Assembly (NCBI GenBank): GCA_965603075.1
Contig: CBFDBO010000003.1
Coordinates: 62,001 to 126,000 of the forward strand
Length of the DNA stretch: 64,000 nt
Source: JABJOR01 sp965603075
Lineage (GTDB): Bacteria > Pseudomonadota > Alphaproteobacteria > Rhodospirillales > Casp-alpha2
Reading direction: 5' to 3'
This document shows, piece by piece, positions 17,385 through 26,285 of the stretch; position 1 is the first letter of the stretch, and each line of letters opens with the position of its first letter. Both the position numbers and the translations under genes were made by a program. Under the pieces are notes generated by a model. The model had not been told where the DNA came from. It was given only the letters and a program-made list of their open reading frames with translations, and made no database searches.

Positions 17385-18491
17385 ATGGCCAGTTTGAAAC
17401 TTTCAAACGTTGGGAAAACATACAGTAAAACTGTAGATGTGCTTGAGAACATCAATCTCGAAATCGATACCGGTGAGCTAATCGTATTTGTGGGACCCTC
17501 TGGCTGTGGAAAATCCACACTGCTTCGAATGATAGCTGGATTGGAAAAAATCACATCAGGTGATTTTTTCATTGATGGAGAGTTGATGAATGATGTGCCG
17601 CCAGCGCAACGGGGCATTGCCATGGTTTTCCAATCATACGCCCTTTACCCCCATATGACGGTTCGGGAAAATATGTCATTTGCCTTAAAGATCGCTAAGA
17701 AATCACCGGCAGAGATTAAAGCTGCAGTTGAAAAAGCGGCTGCCACATTGCAGCTTACTGAATACCTTGACCGATTACCAAAAGCATTGTCCGGCGGGCA
17801 ACGCCAACGGGTGGCTATTGGTCGATCGATTGTTCGTGATCCAAAAGTTTATTTATTTGATGAACCGCTATCAAATTTGGATGCCGCTCTACGCGTTCGC
17901 ACACGAATTGAAATTGCACAGCTCAAAGAGTCCATGCCGAATTCGACAATGGTTTATGTAACACATGATCAAGTTGAAGCCATGACACTCGCAACTCGAA
18001 TTGTCGTTCTCGCCAATAAAGGAATAGCCCAGGTCGGCACGCCCCTTGAGCTTTATGAAACACCGAAGAACGAATTCGTTGCTCAGTTTATCGGCTCTCC
18101 TGCTATGAACTTGTTACCGGGAAAAATCACCAAAACAGGAACCCAAACGCATATTTCACTTGAAACCGGAGCGGGTGAAATAATTTCAACTATTGCCACA
18201 ACCAAAGCTGACGAAGGTATGGTCGTCAATGTGGGCATACGCCCAGAAGACATGATCACAATAAAACAATCAGACGATGCTGCATATGCCTTTGAAGGTA
18301 GGGTCGACTATAGCGAGGCCCTTGGTGAGGTTACTCAGATTTATTTCAAAAAACAGAATGCAAGTGATGAACAAGTTTTAGCAAAATTACCGGGTATCCA
18401 CCGTGACCTTCGTGGGACATCGGTACGAATGTCGGCGCCCGAAGGAAAAGTTCATCTATTCCATGATGGCCAATCTTTGTTGTACAGATAA
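17385..18491 (+). CDS. aglK: Alpha-glucoside ABC transporter ATPase AglK
   Basis: MalK/UgpC-type ATPase of 368 residues. Walker A is GPSGCGKST (37-45), the Q-loop FQSYALYPH, the signature LSGGQRQR (135-142) and Walker B VYLFDEP (155-161), with the switch histidine in VTHDQVEAM; a regulatory OB/TOBE region fills the last 130 residues. The ATG at 17385 has CAGGAG before it; an earlier in-frame ATG would overlap aglA. It powers AglFG and may also serve other sugar importers that lack their own ATPase. Confidence 0.95.
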   Translation: MASLKLSNVGKTYSKTVDVLENINLEIDTGELIVFVGPSGCGKSTLLRMIAGLEKITSGDFFIDGELMNDVPPAQRGIAMVFQSYALYPHMTVRENMSFALKIAKKSPAEIKAAVEKAAATLQLTEYLDRLPKALSGGQRQRVAIGRSIVRDPKVYLFDEPLSNLDAALRVRTRIEIAQLKESMPNSTMVYVTHDQVEAMTLATRIVVLANKGIAQVGTPLELYETPKNEFVAQFIGSPAMNLLPGKITKTGTQTHISLETGAGEIISTIATTKADEGMVVNVGIRPEDMITIKQSDDAAYAFEGRVDYSEALGEVTQIYFKKQNASDEQVLAKLPGIHRDLRGTSVRMSAPEGKVHLFHDGQSLLYR

Positions 18492-18501
18492 CCATTGATA
18501 A

Positions 18502-19833
18502 ATGAATATTAATTTTAACAGAGCTGGTTTCCCCAAAGACTTTCAACTTGGTACGTCAACATCATCCTATCAAATCGAGGGCAGCTCATTTGGAGGGTGT
18601 GGAGCATCCCATTGGGATACCTTTGCCGCCACCCCGGGAAACGTGATCAGGGGCGAAAATGGTTCCCGCGCCTGTGAGCATTATTTGCACTGGAGCGATG
18701 ACCTTGATTTGATAAAGTTAGCAGGTTTTGACACCTACCGGTTTTCTACATCATGGGCGCGGGTTATGCCAGAAGGCACCGGTATTATAAATCATGCAGC
18801 ATTGGATTTTTATGATCGCCTAGTCGATGGATTATTAGAACGCCAGATAAATCCTGTGGCTATGTTGTATCATTGGGATTTACCTGCGGCATTATCTGAT
18901 CGAGGAGGTTGGAGCAACCCTGATATTGCTTCATGGTTTGCCGATTATACTCAGATTGTAATGAAACGAATTGGCGACCGCCTTCATGGCGTTGCAACGA
19001 TAAACGAACCTTGGTGCATAGCGTGGCTTAGTCACTATTTGGGGGTGCATGCACCGGGTATACGCAACATCCGGAGCGCTGTTCGGGCTATGCATTTTGT
19101 TTTATGTGCCCACGCTAAATCTCTTGCCGTTATGCGCTCGCTGGGCATTGATAACATAGGCATAGCCCTTAATTTTGAATACCCTCAGGCCGATGACGAT
19201 AGCGAAAACTCTCTAAAAGCGGCCCGCCTTTATGATGGAATTTATAACCGTTGGTTTGCACAAGCACTAACAAAAGGCAGTTATCCCGAAGATGTTCTGG
19301 CTGTATTCGAGCCCTACATGCCAGAAGGATATCAAGCGAATTTAGCGTCTATAAATATGCCCATCGATTGGATGGGGATTAACTATTATACCCGCAAACT
19401 GATTGGAGCTGGAAAATCGGGTGCTCCCACGGACTTTGAAGAAAGCGTCGGTGATCTGGATCAAACCACGATGGGGTGGGAGATTTATCCAACCGGTCTG
19501 GAATATTTTCTCTACCGTTTACATCGTGATTATACCGGTAGTTTACCGCTTATTGTAACCGAGAACGGTATGTCGTCCAATGATGTTTTGAAGGATGGTG
19601 TAATTAACGATGTGGAGCGCATAAAGTTCCTTAATCTGCATTTGGAACAAGTTAAACTGGCTATTAAAAAAGGTGCCCCCGTAAAAGGTTATTACATCTG
19701 GTCTTTGATGGATAATTTTGAATGGACCCTAGGGTATGAAAAACGTTTTGGTCTTGTCCATGTCGATTTCGAAACGATGAAACGTACGCCTAAGAATTCC
19801 TTTTACGCCTTTGCTACAGCATTGAATAAATAA
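18502..19833 (+). CDS. GH1 family beta-glucosidase
   Basis: Cytoplasmic glycoside hydrolase of 443 residues, the usual GH1 length. The N-terminal signature FQLGTSTSSYQIEG, acid/base Glu169 in TINEP and nucleophile Glu354 in VTENG are all intact, and the C-terminal WSLMDNFEW that lines the sugar subsite is present. It starts ten bases after aglK, so it probably belongs to the agl transcript, adding beta-glucoside hydrolysis to an alpha-glucoside operon. No clear ribosome site precedes the ATG, suggesting coupling to aglK or low expression. Exact sugar preference cannot be read. Confidence 0.94.
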   Translation: MNINFNRAGFPKDFQLGTSTSSYQIEGSSFGGCGASHWDTFAATPGNVIRGENGSRACEHYLHWSDDLDLIKLAGFDTYRFSTSWARVMPEGTGIINHAALDFYDRLVDGLLERQINPVAMLYHWDLPAALSDRGGWSNPDIASWFADYTQIVMKRIGDRLHGVATINEPWCIAWLSHYLGVHAPGIRNIRSAVRAMHFVLCAHAKSLAVMRSLGIDNIGIALNFEYPQADDDSENSLKAARLYDGIYNRWFAQALTKGSYPEDVLAVFEPYMPEGYQANLASINMPIDWMGINYYTRKLIGAGKSGAPTDFEESVGDLDQTTMGWEIYPTGLEYFLYRLHRDYTGSLPLIVTENGMSSNDVLKDGVINDVERIKFLNLHLEQVKLAIKKGAPVKGYYIWSLMDNFEWTLGYEKRFGLVHVDFETMKRTPKNSFYAFATALNK

Positions 19834-19933
19834 AAATCGCATAGACATACCATCAGCAGGTTCATTGTTATGACCGCTTTTTAGGAAGGTATCCATGCCT
19901 CGTTCGCCAGAGAGAAGTGATATCAAAACCTGG

Positions 19934-20839
19934 TCAGCGAGTTCCTTCGAATGATGAGCGTTCTGCGACGATTATCTTTGTCAGGTATTCGGAGAAAATG
20001 CGTAACCGGGCTGTGTGACGCATGTCGCGATGGTATAGAATCCATATATCTTGATGCGGTACTGTTCGTTGCGGCGTGACACGGATGAGACCGGGGTCTG
20101 TTTCACCGAGCCGACATGGAAGCTCTGCTATGCCGATACCGGCTTTGACGGCTTGATAAATGGTGTAAATAGAATCGAACCTAGCGGCACAGCGCGCGTT
20201 TGGATAATGATCATTTATCCATTGGGGGATTGATTTTTCCCCAATATATCCAACCCAGGTGTGCTCCGGGGTGGTCAGTTTTGAAAACGCCGATACATTA
20301 TTGGGCTTCAATCCTCTCTCTTTCAAATATGAAAGCGAGACGTATTTCCCTAACCCTTGTCCCGCTAATTTACGCCCCACAAGGCCCTCCGGTGGATGGC
20401 TGGTGGCGCGAATGGCTAAATCAACTTCACGATTATTAAGATTTTTAATGTCGGCTGTAGCCGTAATCTCAATCTCGATACCCGGATGCATTTTAGAGAA
20501 TGCCGCAATATGGGGCATGATGACTATTGAGACAATGCCTTCCGGTGCTGTTATTCGCAGTGGCCCGGACAAGCGCATATCTTGTGATGCCAGTCCGCGA
20601 GAAAGTTGGTTAATATCGTTTTCAATTTTTTTTGCGTCATCGAGCATTTTTTCGGCAGGCGGTGTCAAGGCGTATCCCGTTACTAATTTGTCAAAGAGCC
20701 GGACACCCAATCGCTCTTCAAAAAATCGAATGCGCCTTGATACGGTCGAGTGATTGACACCCAAATTGGCGGCAGCGGCCGTTACATTGCCTGCGCGCGC
20801 TACGGCTAAAAAATACCTGAGATCATCCCAATCTTTCAT
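19934..20839 (-). CDS. LysR-family transcriptional regulator
   Basis: LysR protein of 301 residues of the CrgA/AaeR-like subgroup that opens MKDWDDLRYFLAVARAGNVTAAAANLGVNHSTVSRRI, which covers the helix-turn-helix (residues 1-37; key NHSTVSRRI). An effector domain follows, with VDLAIRATSHPPEGLVGRKL in the usual place. It is divergent from a secreted SMP-30-like protein, its likely target. A TTTAG-CACG-CTAAA palindrome lies in the intergenic space. Converges on the GH1 gene. Confidence 0.93.
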   Translation of the reverse strand: MKDWDDLRYFLAVARAGNVTAAAANLGVNHSTVSRRIRFFEERLGVRLFDKLVTGYALTPPAEKMLDDAKKIENDINQLSRGLASQDMRLSGPLRITAPEGIVSIVIMPHIAAFSKMHPGIEIEITATADIKNLNNREVDLAIRATSHPPEGLVGRKLAGQGLGKYVSLSYLKERGLKPNNVSAFSKLTTPEHTWVGYIGEKSIPQWINDHYPNARCAARFDSIYTIYQAVKAGIGIAELPCRLGETDPGLIRVTPQRTVPHQDIWILYHRDMRHTARLRIFSEYLTKIIVAERSSFEGTR

Positions 20840-20847
20840 TCGTGCAT

Positions 20848-20861
20848 TTTAGCACGCTAAA
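20848..20861. promoter_or_regulatory. Candidate LysR binding site
   Basis: TTTAG-CACG-CTAAA is a perfect 5-4-5 inverted repeat nine bases upstream of the LysR start and about 80 bases from the divergent SMP-30-like gene. It is a short dyad of the size LysR proteins use. Function inferred. Confidence 0.45.
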
Positions 20862-20938
20862 TCTGCAAAAGTCGATAATTAACGCAGAAGACCATAAATG
20901 CTATGTCTCGGCTCCCAATAAATAAAGGAGATAGACGA

Positions 20939-21889
20939 ATGAACTATACCCCACAAATACGAAACGCCTTGGCTGTTGTGTTTTCGGTCTTGACCATCTG
21001 CGCAGCATTTCCGGCCATTGCCGACAAAAAAATATCTTTACCAGGGGATACGCTGTTCCCAGAAGGAATTGCCGCCGATAGTCAAGGGGGGCTTTACATC
21101 GGAAGCTTGGCAGAGGGTCGTATTTTATACCTAGAGCCAGATAGTTTTACACCTAGGATTTTTGCTCAAGACGGTGCAAATGGGTTAATGAGCGTTGGCG
21201 GTTTGCTTGTCAGTCCTGAGGGAGAAACCTTGTACGTATGTAATTCAGATATTGGCGTCAGCACATTTACGGGATTATCAAAGCCTGGCCTGGTGGCGTT
21301 TGATACGAAAAGCGGCTTTTTCAAGGGGCGCTGGGATTTTCCCGGTGGCGGTCTATGCAACGATTTGACGATGATGTCTGACGGCACAATCTTGATGACT
21401 GATTCTTTCATTCCCCGCATCTTGGCTTTGAAACCGGGTGCAGAAACACTCATCCAGTGGGCTGGTGATGACAGATTTAATGGGGAAGGGTTTAATTTGA
21501 ATGGCATAACCCTAACGGATCAAGGTGTTTTTGTCGTTAAGTTTAACAGCAACGAATTATTTCGAATCAGTATAAATGCCGACGGCTCTGCTGGTCCTAT
21601 TGATTTAGTTGAACTTTCGAGGCCTCTCGGTGGGCCGGATGGTATTAAAACCCTACCGTCTGGCGAGCTCCTCGTGGTTGAAGGGGAAGGCCGGCTCTCT
21701 CGGATTAAACTGGAAGGTCTTTACGCCGTGATTGAAACGATTGCGGCAGGTTTTGATGTACCAACAACAGCGGCGGTTCTCGGAAATTTGGCCTATGTGG
21801 TAGAAGCACAGCTCGATCACTTGCCATTTCCTAGCAATAAGTCGGGGCTACCAAAACCGTTCACGTTGAAGATCGCCGCTCTAAGATAA
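20939..21889 (+). CDS. Secreted SMP-30/gluconolactonase-like beta-propeller protein
   Basis: Protein of 316 residues from the ATG at 20939, with AAGGAG upstream; a longer reading from 20903 is not supported by a ribosome site. A Sec signal peptide ends near FPAIADKK. The mature protein has propeller blades of the SMP-30/NHL type, such as LFPEGIAADSQGGLYIGSL, GLCNDLTMMSDGTILMTDS and GGPDGIKTLPSGELLVVEG. Those Glu, Asn and Asp positions correspond to the metal ligands of SMP-30 lactonases. A periplasmic sugar-lactone hydrolase is possible, but many such proteins have no known activity. Divergent from a LysR gene and followed by a terminator. Confidence 0.8.
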   Translation: MNYTPQIRNALAVVFSVLTICAAFPAIADKKISLPGDTLFPEGIAADSQGGLYIGSLAEGRILYLEPDSFTPRIFAQDGANGLMSVGGLLVSPEGETLYVCNSDIGVSTFTGLSKPGLVAFDTKSGFFKGRWDFPGGGLCNDLTMMSDGTILMTDSFIPRILALKPGAETLIQWAGDDRFNGEGFNLNGITLTDQGVFVVKFNSNELFRISINADGSAGPIDLVELSRPLGGPDGIKTLPSGELLVVEGEGRLSRIKLEGLYAVIETIAAGFDVPTTAAVLGNLAYVVEAQLDHLPFPSNKSGLPKPFTLKIAALR

Positions 21890-21923
21890 TAACCGAGTAA
21901 TCAATTGTTTTAGCGACTAACTT

Positions 21924-21949
21924 GGCGGCCCCACGGGGTCGCCATTTTT
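21924..21949 (+). terminator. Rho-independent terminator after the SMP-30-like gene
   Basis: GGCGGCCC pairs with GGGTCGCC (one G-T pair) around a CACG loop, followed by ATTTTTA. It lies 35 bases after the stop codon. Confidence 0.85.
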
Positions 21950-21982
21950 AATAATTAGACCTAGTGCCTTTTATAATTCGCC

Positions 21983-22219
21983 TTAGCGTTGTTCAATAAT
22001 ATTTATACTACTTGATAAAAGTTCTCGAAAAGCGCGCAATAATTGGACTACCCCCAAAACCAAAATTCCATGGTGCAAGCCAATTCCATCTTCAGATAAA
22101 GCCGCAATAAAATCGCTATCAAGTTCGCTGAAAGCAGCAAAAATAAGCACAATTCCAGCACCCAAATCTATCAAGGGGTGGTATAGGGATTTTTCAAATT
22201 TTTTAAGAAATTTTTTCAT
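21983..22219 (-). CDS. Small predicted membrane protein
   Basis: Open frame of 78 codons that I do not recognise. It begins with a basic stretch (MKKFLKKFEKSLYH), then a hydrophobic segment (LIDLGAGIVLIFAAFSEL) and a second, weaker one (HHGILVLGVVQLLRAF). This suggests one or two membrane helices with the positive N-terminus inside. AAAGGC stands before the ATG. It stands alone between a terminator and an AraC gene. Probably real, given its ribosome site and composition, but function unknown. Confidence 0.6.
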   Translation of the reverse strand: MKKFLKKFEKSLYHPLIDLGAGIVLIFAAFSELDSDFIAALSEDGIGLHHGILVLGVVQLLRAFRELLSSSINIIEQR

Positions 22220-22320
22220 GGGATGCCTTTTTATTTATTAATACAGGCACGACTGTAAAGTATTTAATTTTCACCAACAACACCACATTTAGAGTTTACT
22301 TGGCTAAGAATTCCGTAATT

Positions 22321-23250
22321 TCATTGCACCCCAAATCGATAGTCTGTTGGGGTCATACCCATGCTGGCCCGGAAGTCTCGACTGAAATGAGCACTGTCGG
22401 AAAACCCGGTACAGAAGGCGATGCTCGTTATTGATGCATCACCCTCAGCCAACAAAGAACATGCTTCATGAATACGCACGATGCGAATGAGACTGGAAAA
22501 GCTAAGACCCGCTTCACCAAGCTTTCGCTGTAGTGAACGTTTGGACTGTCCGGCCTCCTGAGCTAATTCACCCACTCTCCATTGATGCGAAACATCTGCC
22601 ATTATGAGTTGGACGAGAAAAAGGACACGGGCTGTTTGATCTTGAGGGATAGGCAAGGCAATAACCTCTAGCACTGGATCATTAATCCGAGGCGAGAATT
22701 CATTCCATTCAATCTGCCATGAATCCGTTGTTAGTTTATCAATATTTTTTGGCAGCTTAAATTGCCCGTTTTCTCGAATAACAAACCCGGAACGGCCTTC
22801 GAATTGCATCTCACACCGAAGACCTAAACAGCCGATACCCTCGAGAAGCGCAATTATTAAGCCACAGATTAAAAGGTTCTCCGGTGTCGTTGGGGATCCA
22901 TCGTTAACGGCATATCTTTGAAAGGATACCACGTTTAAAGCATTTTTCTGGATGCGAATACGATTAGAGGAATGAGAAAATTTTTCAAATCGTAGCCATT
23001 TCTCTAACAGATGTTGCGGTTTTTTTGAGTTTAACGCCGCTCGCCATATTGGATCGTACTGTGCTTCCTGAACGCCCTGTCCAATAGAGAGCAAGAAGCC
23101 TAGCCCCGCTTCTTGCGAAACAAGCTTTAGGATATCTCGTTTCAACTCGGCTGGTATATGTGCTTGGCGAAAAGTATCCGCTGGTCGACTATAATCCCCT
23201 AACAAATTGGGATGGGTACGCTCGACCTGGCGAATGATGAGTTCTAACAT
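22321..23250 (-). CDS. AraC-family transcriptional regulator
   Basis: Regulator of 309 residues with an N-terminal ligand domain of the arabinose-binding-like (OruR/ArgR) type and a C-terminal pair of helix-turn-helix motifs (about residues 215-309). These show ELAQEAGQSKRSLQRKLGEAG and then SITSIAFCTGFSDSAHFSRDF, ending GMTPTDYR. It follows the molybdenum hydroxylase genes on the same strand, 68 bases downstream, so it may be their regulator, either co-transcribed or from its own promoter. Effector unknown. Confidence 0.92.
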   Translation of the reverse strand: MLELIIRQVERTHPNLLGDYSRPADTFRQAHIPAELKRDILKLVSQEAGLGFLLSIGQGVQEAQYDPIWRAALNSKKPQHLLEKWLRFEKFSHSSNRIRIQKNALNVVSFQRYAVNDGSPTTPENLLICGLIIALLEGIGCLGLRCEMQFEGRSGFVIRENGQFKLPKNIDKLTTDSWQIEWNEFSPRINDPVLEVIALPIPQDQTARVLFLVQLIMADVSHQWRVGELAQEAGQSKRSLQRKLGEAGLSFSSLIRIVRIHEACSLLAEGDASITSIAFCTGFSDSAHFSRDFRASMGMTPTDYRFGVQ

Positions 23251-23318
23251 GCTGGCCCTGGCAAAACTTCGTATGGCTCATAATCCTTTTCAATATATTT
23301 TCTAGAACGGCTATTATA

Positions 23319-25541
23319 TTAACTCTTTTGGTTTTCAAAATTCATTGGTAATCGACTGAACCTTATACCCGTTAAGTCAAAAATGGCATTGGTAATTGCT
23401 GGCGCCACCGGTCCAAATGCAGATTCACCAACCGCCGCCGGTGGAGCGTCAGATTTGACAAGATCAATTACCATCTGTGGGGTTTCACTGTGACGCAGGA
23501 ATTCGTAGTCATCAAAGTTACGTTGTTCAACCATGCTTTCCGCAAATGTGATCTGTTCTTTGAGAACCATACTGCATCCCCAGACAATATTGCCAACGAT
23601 TTGATGTTCCACTTGGTCAGGATTTATCACCAAGCCACTATCGTGCGCACAGTAAATTTTTTGAATGCTCACGTTCTTGGTGGCAACGTCTATTCCTACG
23701 TCGGCTATTATTGCCACATAGGTGTCATTTTTATAAATGGCACACGCGATACCGCGACCGATACCAAGACTAATATTTTCGGGTGAGAGCGTTTCCCACT
23801 TAGCCAATTCTGCAACTCGTTTTAAAACACCGGCCAATCGGGATTGTGTCGAAGGTAAATTTTTCAAACGAAATGAAAGGGGATTAACATTCGCAGCGAC
23901 CGCTAGTTGATCAATCATACTCTCTGTGGCGAATGTATTGGGTGCCGATCCTAATCCACGCCATGCTCCGACGGGGACTGGTGTTCGAATATCGGAATAA
24001 CGAATTCTTTGGTTGTCGATATGGTAAGGTAACAGGCTACCCCGTGCCGTTCCTTTATCGGCTATCACTTTGTCCATGATCCAGGCGATACCGTCAGGAG
24101 CAAGGCCCGTAATAATCGGTGAAGAAACAAAGTCGTGTTGCCAATAATCGATCCGACCTTCGTCATTAACCCCGGCTTCAATAAAATGAGAAAATCGTGG
24201 TTGAAAATAATTGTAAGAAAATTCCGTTTCCCGGTCCCATTCGACGCGGACTGGAAACCCCGCCGCCAGCGAAAGAAGGGATGCTTCTTCCGATGCTTGG
24301 CATGGAACACGTCCCCCAAAAGCCCCTCCCATTCTGTGCGGATGGACAATGACGGTCGATGCCGATCGCCCAATGGCTTTGGCTACGCGTTGTTGAACAT
24401 AAAAAGGATCCTGACTACCACACCAAACCTCAGTATTTTCCTCTGTCACTGAAACAATAGCGGCGCGGGGTTCCATGGCAGCGTGAGCGGCAAACGATGT
24501 TTCAAAGAAACCTTCGATCTGATGCTTTGATCGGGTGTCACTATTTTTTACATCACCTTGAGTTACCAGAGTGTGCTCAAACTCATCTTTTTCACGGATA
24601 CGTTTAACATTTAGGCTTTGATCAAGGCTGCGTTGGTCTTGGTTAGACGGTTTGCTCCATTCGATTTTTATGAGCTCTAACGCAGCGGTTAGTTGTGAAG
24701 GGTGCTGAACAACGACGCCGACAAAGTCGATTTCCTTATCTATAACGACCGCGGCCACACCAGGTAATGATTTTGCGGATTGACCGTCGGCCCATAACAA
24801 CTTTGCGCCATAAGCAGGGGGTCGCAATACCTGTCCATACAGCATTTCAGGCACGGATGCGTCGCGGGCATATAGCGGTTTCCCTGTTATGATCGCCTCC
24901 AACTCATGGTGTTTCCAGTTGCGCCCAATTTCCTGATACTTACCTTGGTTTTCTAATGCATACCGGGGTAAAGCATCTTCGTTAAGTTCAATATCGTCCT
25001 CTTTTAAAATTTTAGGATTATCTGTAACCAACATGGCGTAACTGAGCTGTTGTCCATTTGGTAGGAGAAATCCCCCCCGTGCGTCCTTGATTTCCGATAA
25101 TTCAAAGTTCGATTTATCCATTGCCATCTTACGTAATACTTCACGCATACCAGCACCGGCACGGGAAAGGGGGGCAAAAAAGTTAGCGATACTATCACTG
25201 CCAACAGTCATCTTGAAGCGGGGAATGTCTTGAGTATTTGGAAGAATGCATTCTATTTCTTTTGATCCAATATTCAATTCCTCAGCTACCACTTGACTAA
25301 GTCCGACCACCGCCCCTTGCCCCATCTCCATCCGTGGACAGTAAAACCGGATGGCTCCATCTGGTAGAACCTGAATCCAGGTTACCGCTTCTGCCCAATC
25401 CGGATTATCAGTTGAGGGCAACGCCGGCAATGCAGAGTAAATCGGGCTGCAAGAAGCAAGTATGGTCACTCCGGCAGCCATCCACCCGCTGTTGATTAAA
25501 AACTGTCGGCGATCTTGAAACACCCGTTTAACGTTTTGCAT
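23319..25541 (-). CDS. Tat-exported molybdopterin-binding subunit, IorB/xanthine-dehydrogenase-like
   Basis: Large catalytic subunit of a molybdenum hydroxylase, 740 residues, of the isoquinoline 1-oxidoreductase beta / aldehyde oxidase group. The start at 25541 gives a twin-arginine signal (DRRQFLINSGWMAAG, then a hydrophobic run and ASC), so the folded cofactor enzyme is exported. A longer frame from 25640 would bury this signal and overlap the 2Fe-2S gene by over 100 bases. Visible motifs: MEMGQGAVVGLSQVVAEEL, HRMGGAFGGR, GAWRGLGSAPN and the catalytic Glu in VGESAFGPVAPAI. It overlaps the 2Fe-2S gene by 14 bases. The substrate could be a heterocycle or aldehyde. No cytochrome partner or maturation gene is adjacent. 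Confidence 0.92.
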   Translation of the reverse strand: MQNVKRVFQDRRQFLINSGWMAAGVTILASCSPIYSALPALPSTDNPDWAEAVTWIQVLPDGAIRFYCPRMEMGQGAVVGLSQVVAEELNIGSKEIECILPNTQDIPRFKMTVGSDSIANFFAPLSRAGAGMREVLRKMAMDKSNFELSEIKDARGGFLLPNGQQLSYAMLVTDNPKILKEDDIELNEDALPRYALENQGKYQEIGRNWKHHELEAIITGKPLYARDASVPEMLYGQVLRPPAYGAKLLWADGQSAKSLPGVAAVVIDKEIDFVGVVVQHPSQLTAALELIKIEWSKPSNQDQRSLDQSLNVKRIREKDEFEHTLVTQGDVKNSDTRSKHQIEGFFETSFAAHAAMEPRAAIVSVTEENTEVWCGSQDPFYVQQRVAKAIGRSASTVIVHPHRMGGAFGGRVPCQASEEASLLSLAAGFPVRVEWDRETEFSYNYFQPRFSHFIEAGVNDEGRIDYWQHDFVSSPIITGLAPDGIAWIMDKVIADKGTARGSLLPYHIDNQRIRYSDIRTPVPVGAWRGLGSAPNTFATESMIDQLAVAANVNPLSFRLKNLPSTQSRLAGVLKRVAELAKWETLSPENISLGIGRGIACAIYKNDTYVAIIADVGIDVATKNVSIQKIYCAHDSGLVINPDQVEHQIVGNIVWGCSMVLKEQITFAESMVEQRNFDDYEFLRHSETPQMVIDLVKSDAPPAAVGESAFGPVAPAITNAIFDLTGIRFSRLPMNFENQKS

Positions 25542-26007
25542 AATAATCCCCCGTGGCAGCGTGGTGGATAGCGCGTTGAATTCTTGGATAAGTTCCGCAG
25601 CGGCACAAATTACCATCCATTCCTTCACGAATTTCTTCATCAGAAGGGGTAGGATTATTTTTTAAGAATGCCGCAGCCGCCATAATCTGTCCCGGTTGGC
25701 AATAGCCACATTGCGGCACAGATTTTTCAACCCAAGCTTCTTGTACGGGGTGGAGTTGTGTGCCGGGGACCGTTTCGGAAAGCCCCTCGATGGTTGTCAC
25801 ATTGTGACCTATTACATCGCGAACAATTTCCTGACACGACCGAACCGCGTCACCATCGACATGAACCGTACAGGCCCCGCATAATCCTTTCCCACAGCCG
25901 AACTTGGTGCCTTTCAGTTTTGCTGTGTCACGAATGAAATCAAGTAGCGATACGTCATAAAGATTTTTGGGAACTGAGATTGATTTACCATTAATCATTA
26001 ATACCAT
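25528..26007 (-). CDS. 2Fe-2S subunit of the molybdenum hydroxylase (IorA-like)
   Basis: Electron-transfer subunit of 159 residues with both expected clusters. The plant-type ferredoxin cluster has Cys38, Cys43, Cys46 and Cys58 (GCGKGLCGAC and RSC); the helical second cluster has Cys100, Cys103, Cys135 and Cys137 (QCGYCQPG and LCRCGTY). It has no signal peptide, so it would be carried through the Tat system by its partner ('hitchhiking'), as is known for this family. First gene of the pair; GGAG is near the ATG. Its 3' end overlaps the large-subunit gene. Confidence 0.94.
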   Translation of the reverse strand: MVLMINGKSISVPKNLYDVSLLDFIRDTAKLKGTKFGCGKGLCGACTVHVDGDAVRSCQEIVRDVIGHNVTTIEGLSETVPGTQLHPVQEAWVEKSVPQCGYCQPGQIMAAAAFLKNNPTPSDEEIREGMDGNLCRCGTYPRIQRAIHHAATGDYYAKR

Positions 26008-26285
26008 GATGAACTCCTTTTGTTATTTGGCTAAGGTAAAGGGAGCTCCATAGGTTCGCTTTGATAATCGTGCCAAATTTTCGAATCTTTCTTTATAAAA
26101 TTTTATCAATAAGAAGTCTGAGTTTGAGGGCTCACAGCTCGTTGATGGGATTGAAATAGGGGCCTTATTGCATGAACAAACGATCACCATTCATAAACAG
26201 TTGGACAAAAATATACCGTGCGGGTGTATCTGCATATGGCTTTATATTTAAGACAGATTATGATCCTGATCGGACATAGCGGATA

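Noticed and set aside
26090..26250. Open stretch upstream of the IorA-like gene with protein-like composition
   Set aside because: No start codon in place and no recognisable family; probably chance in a promoter region.
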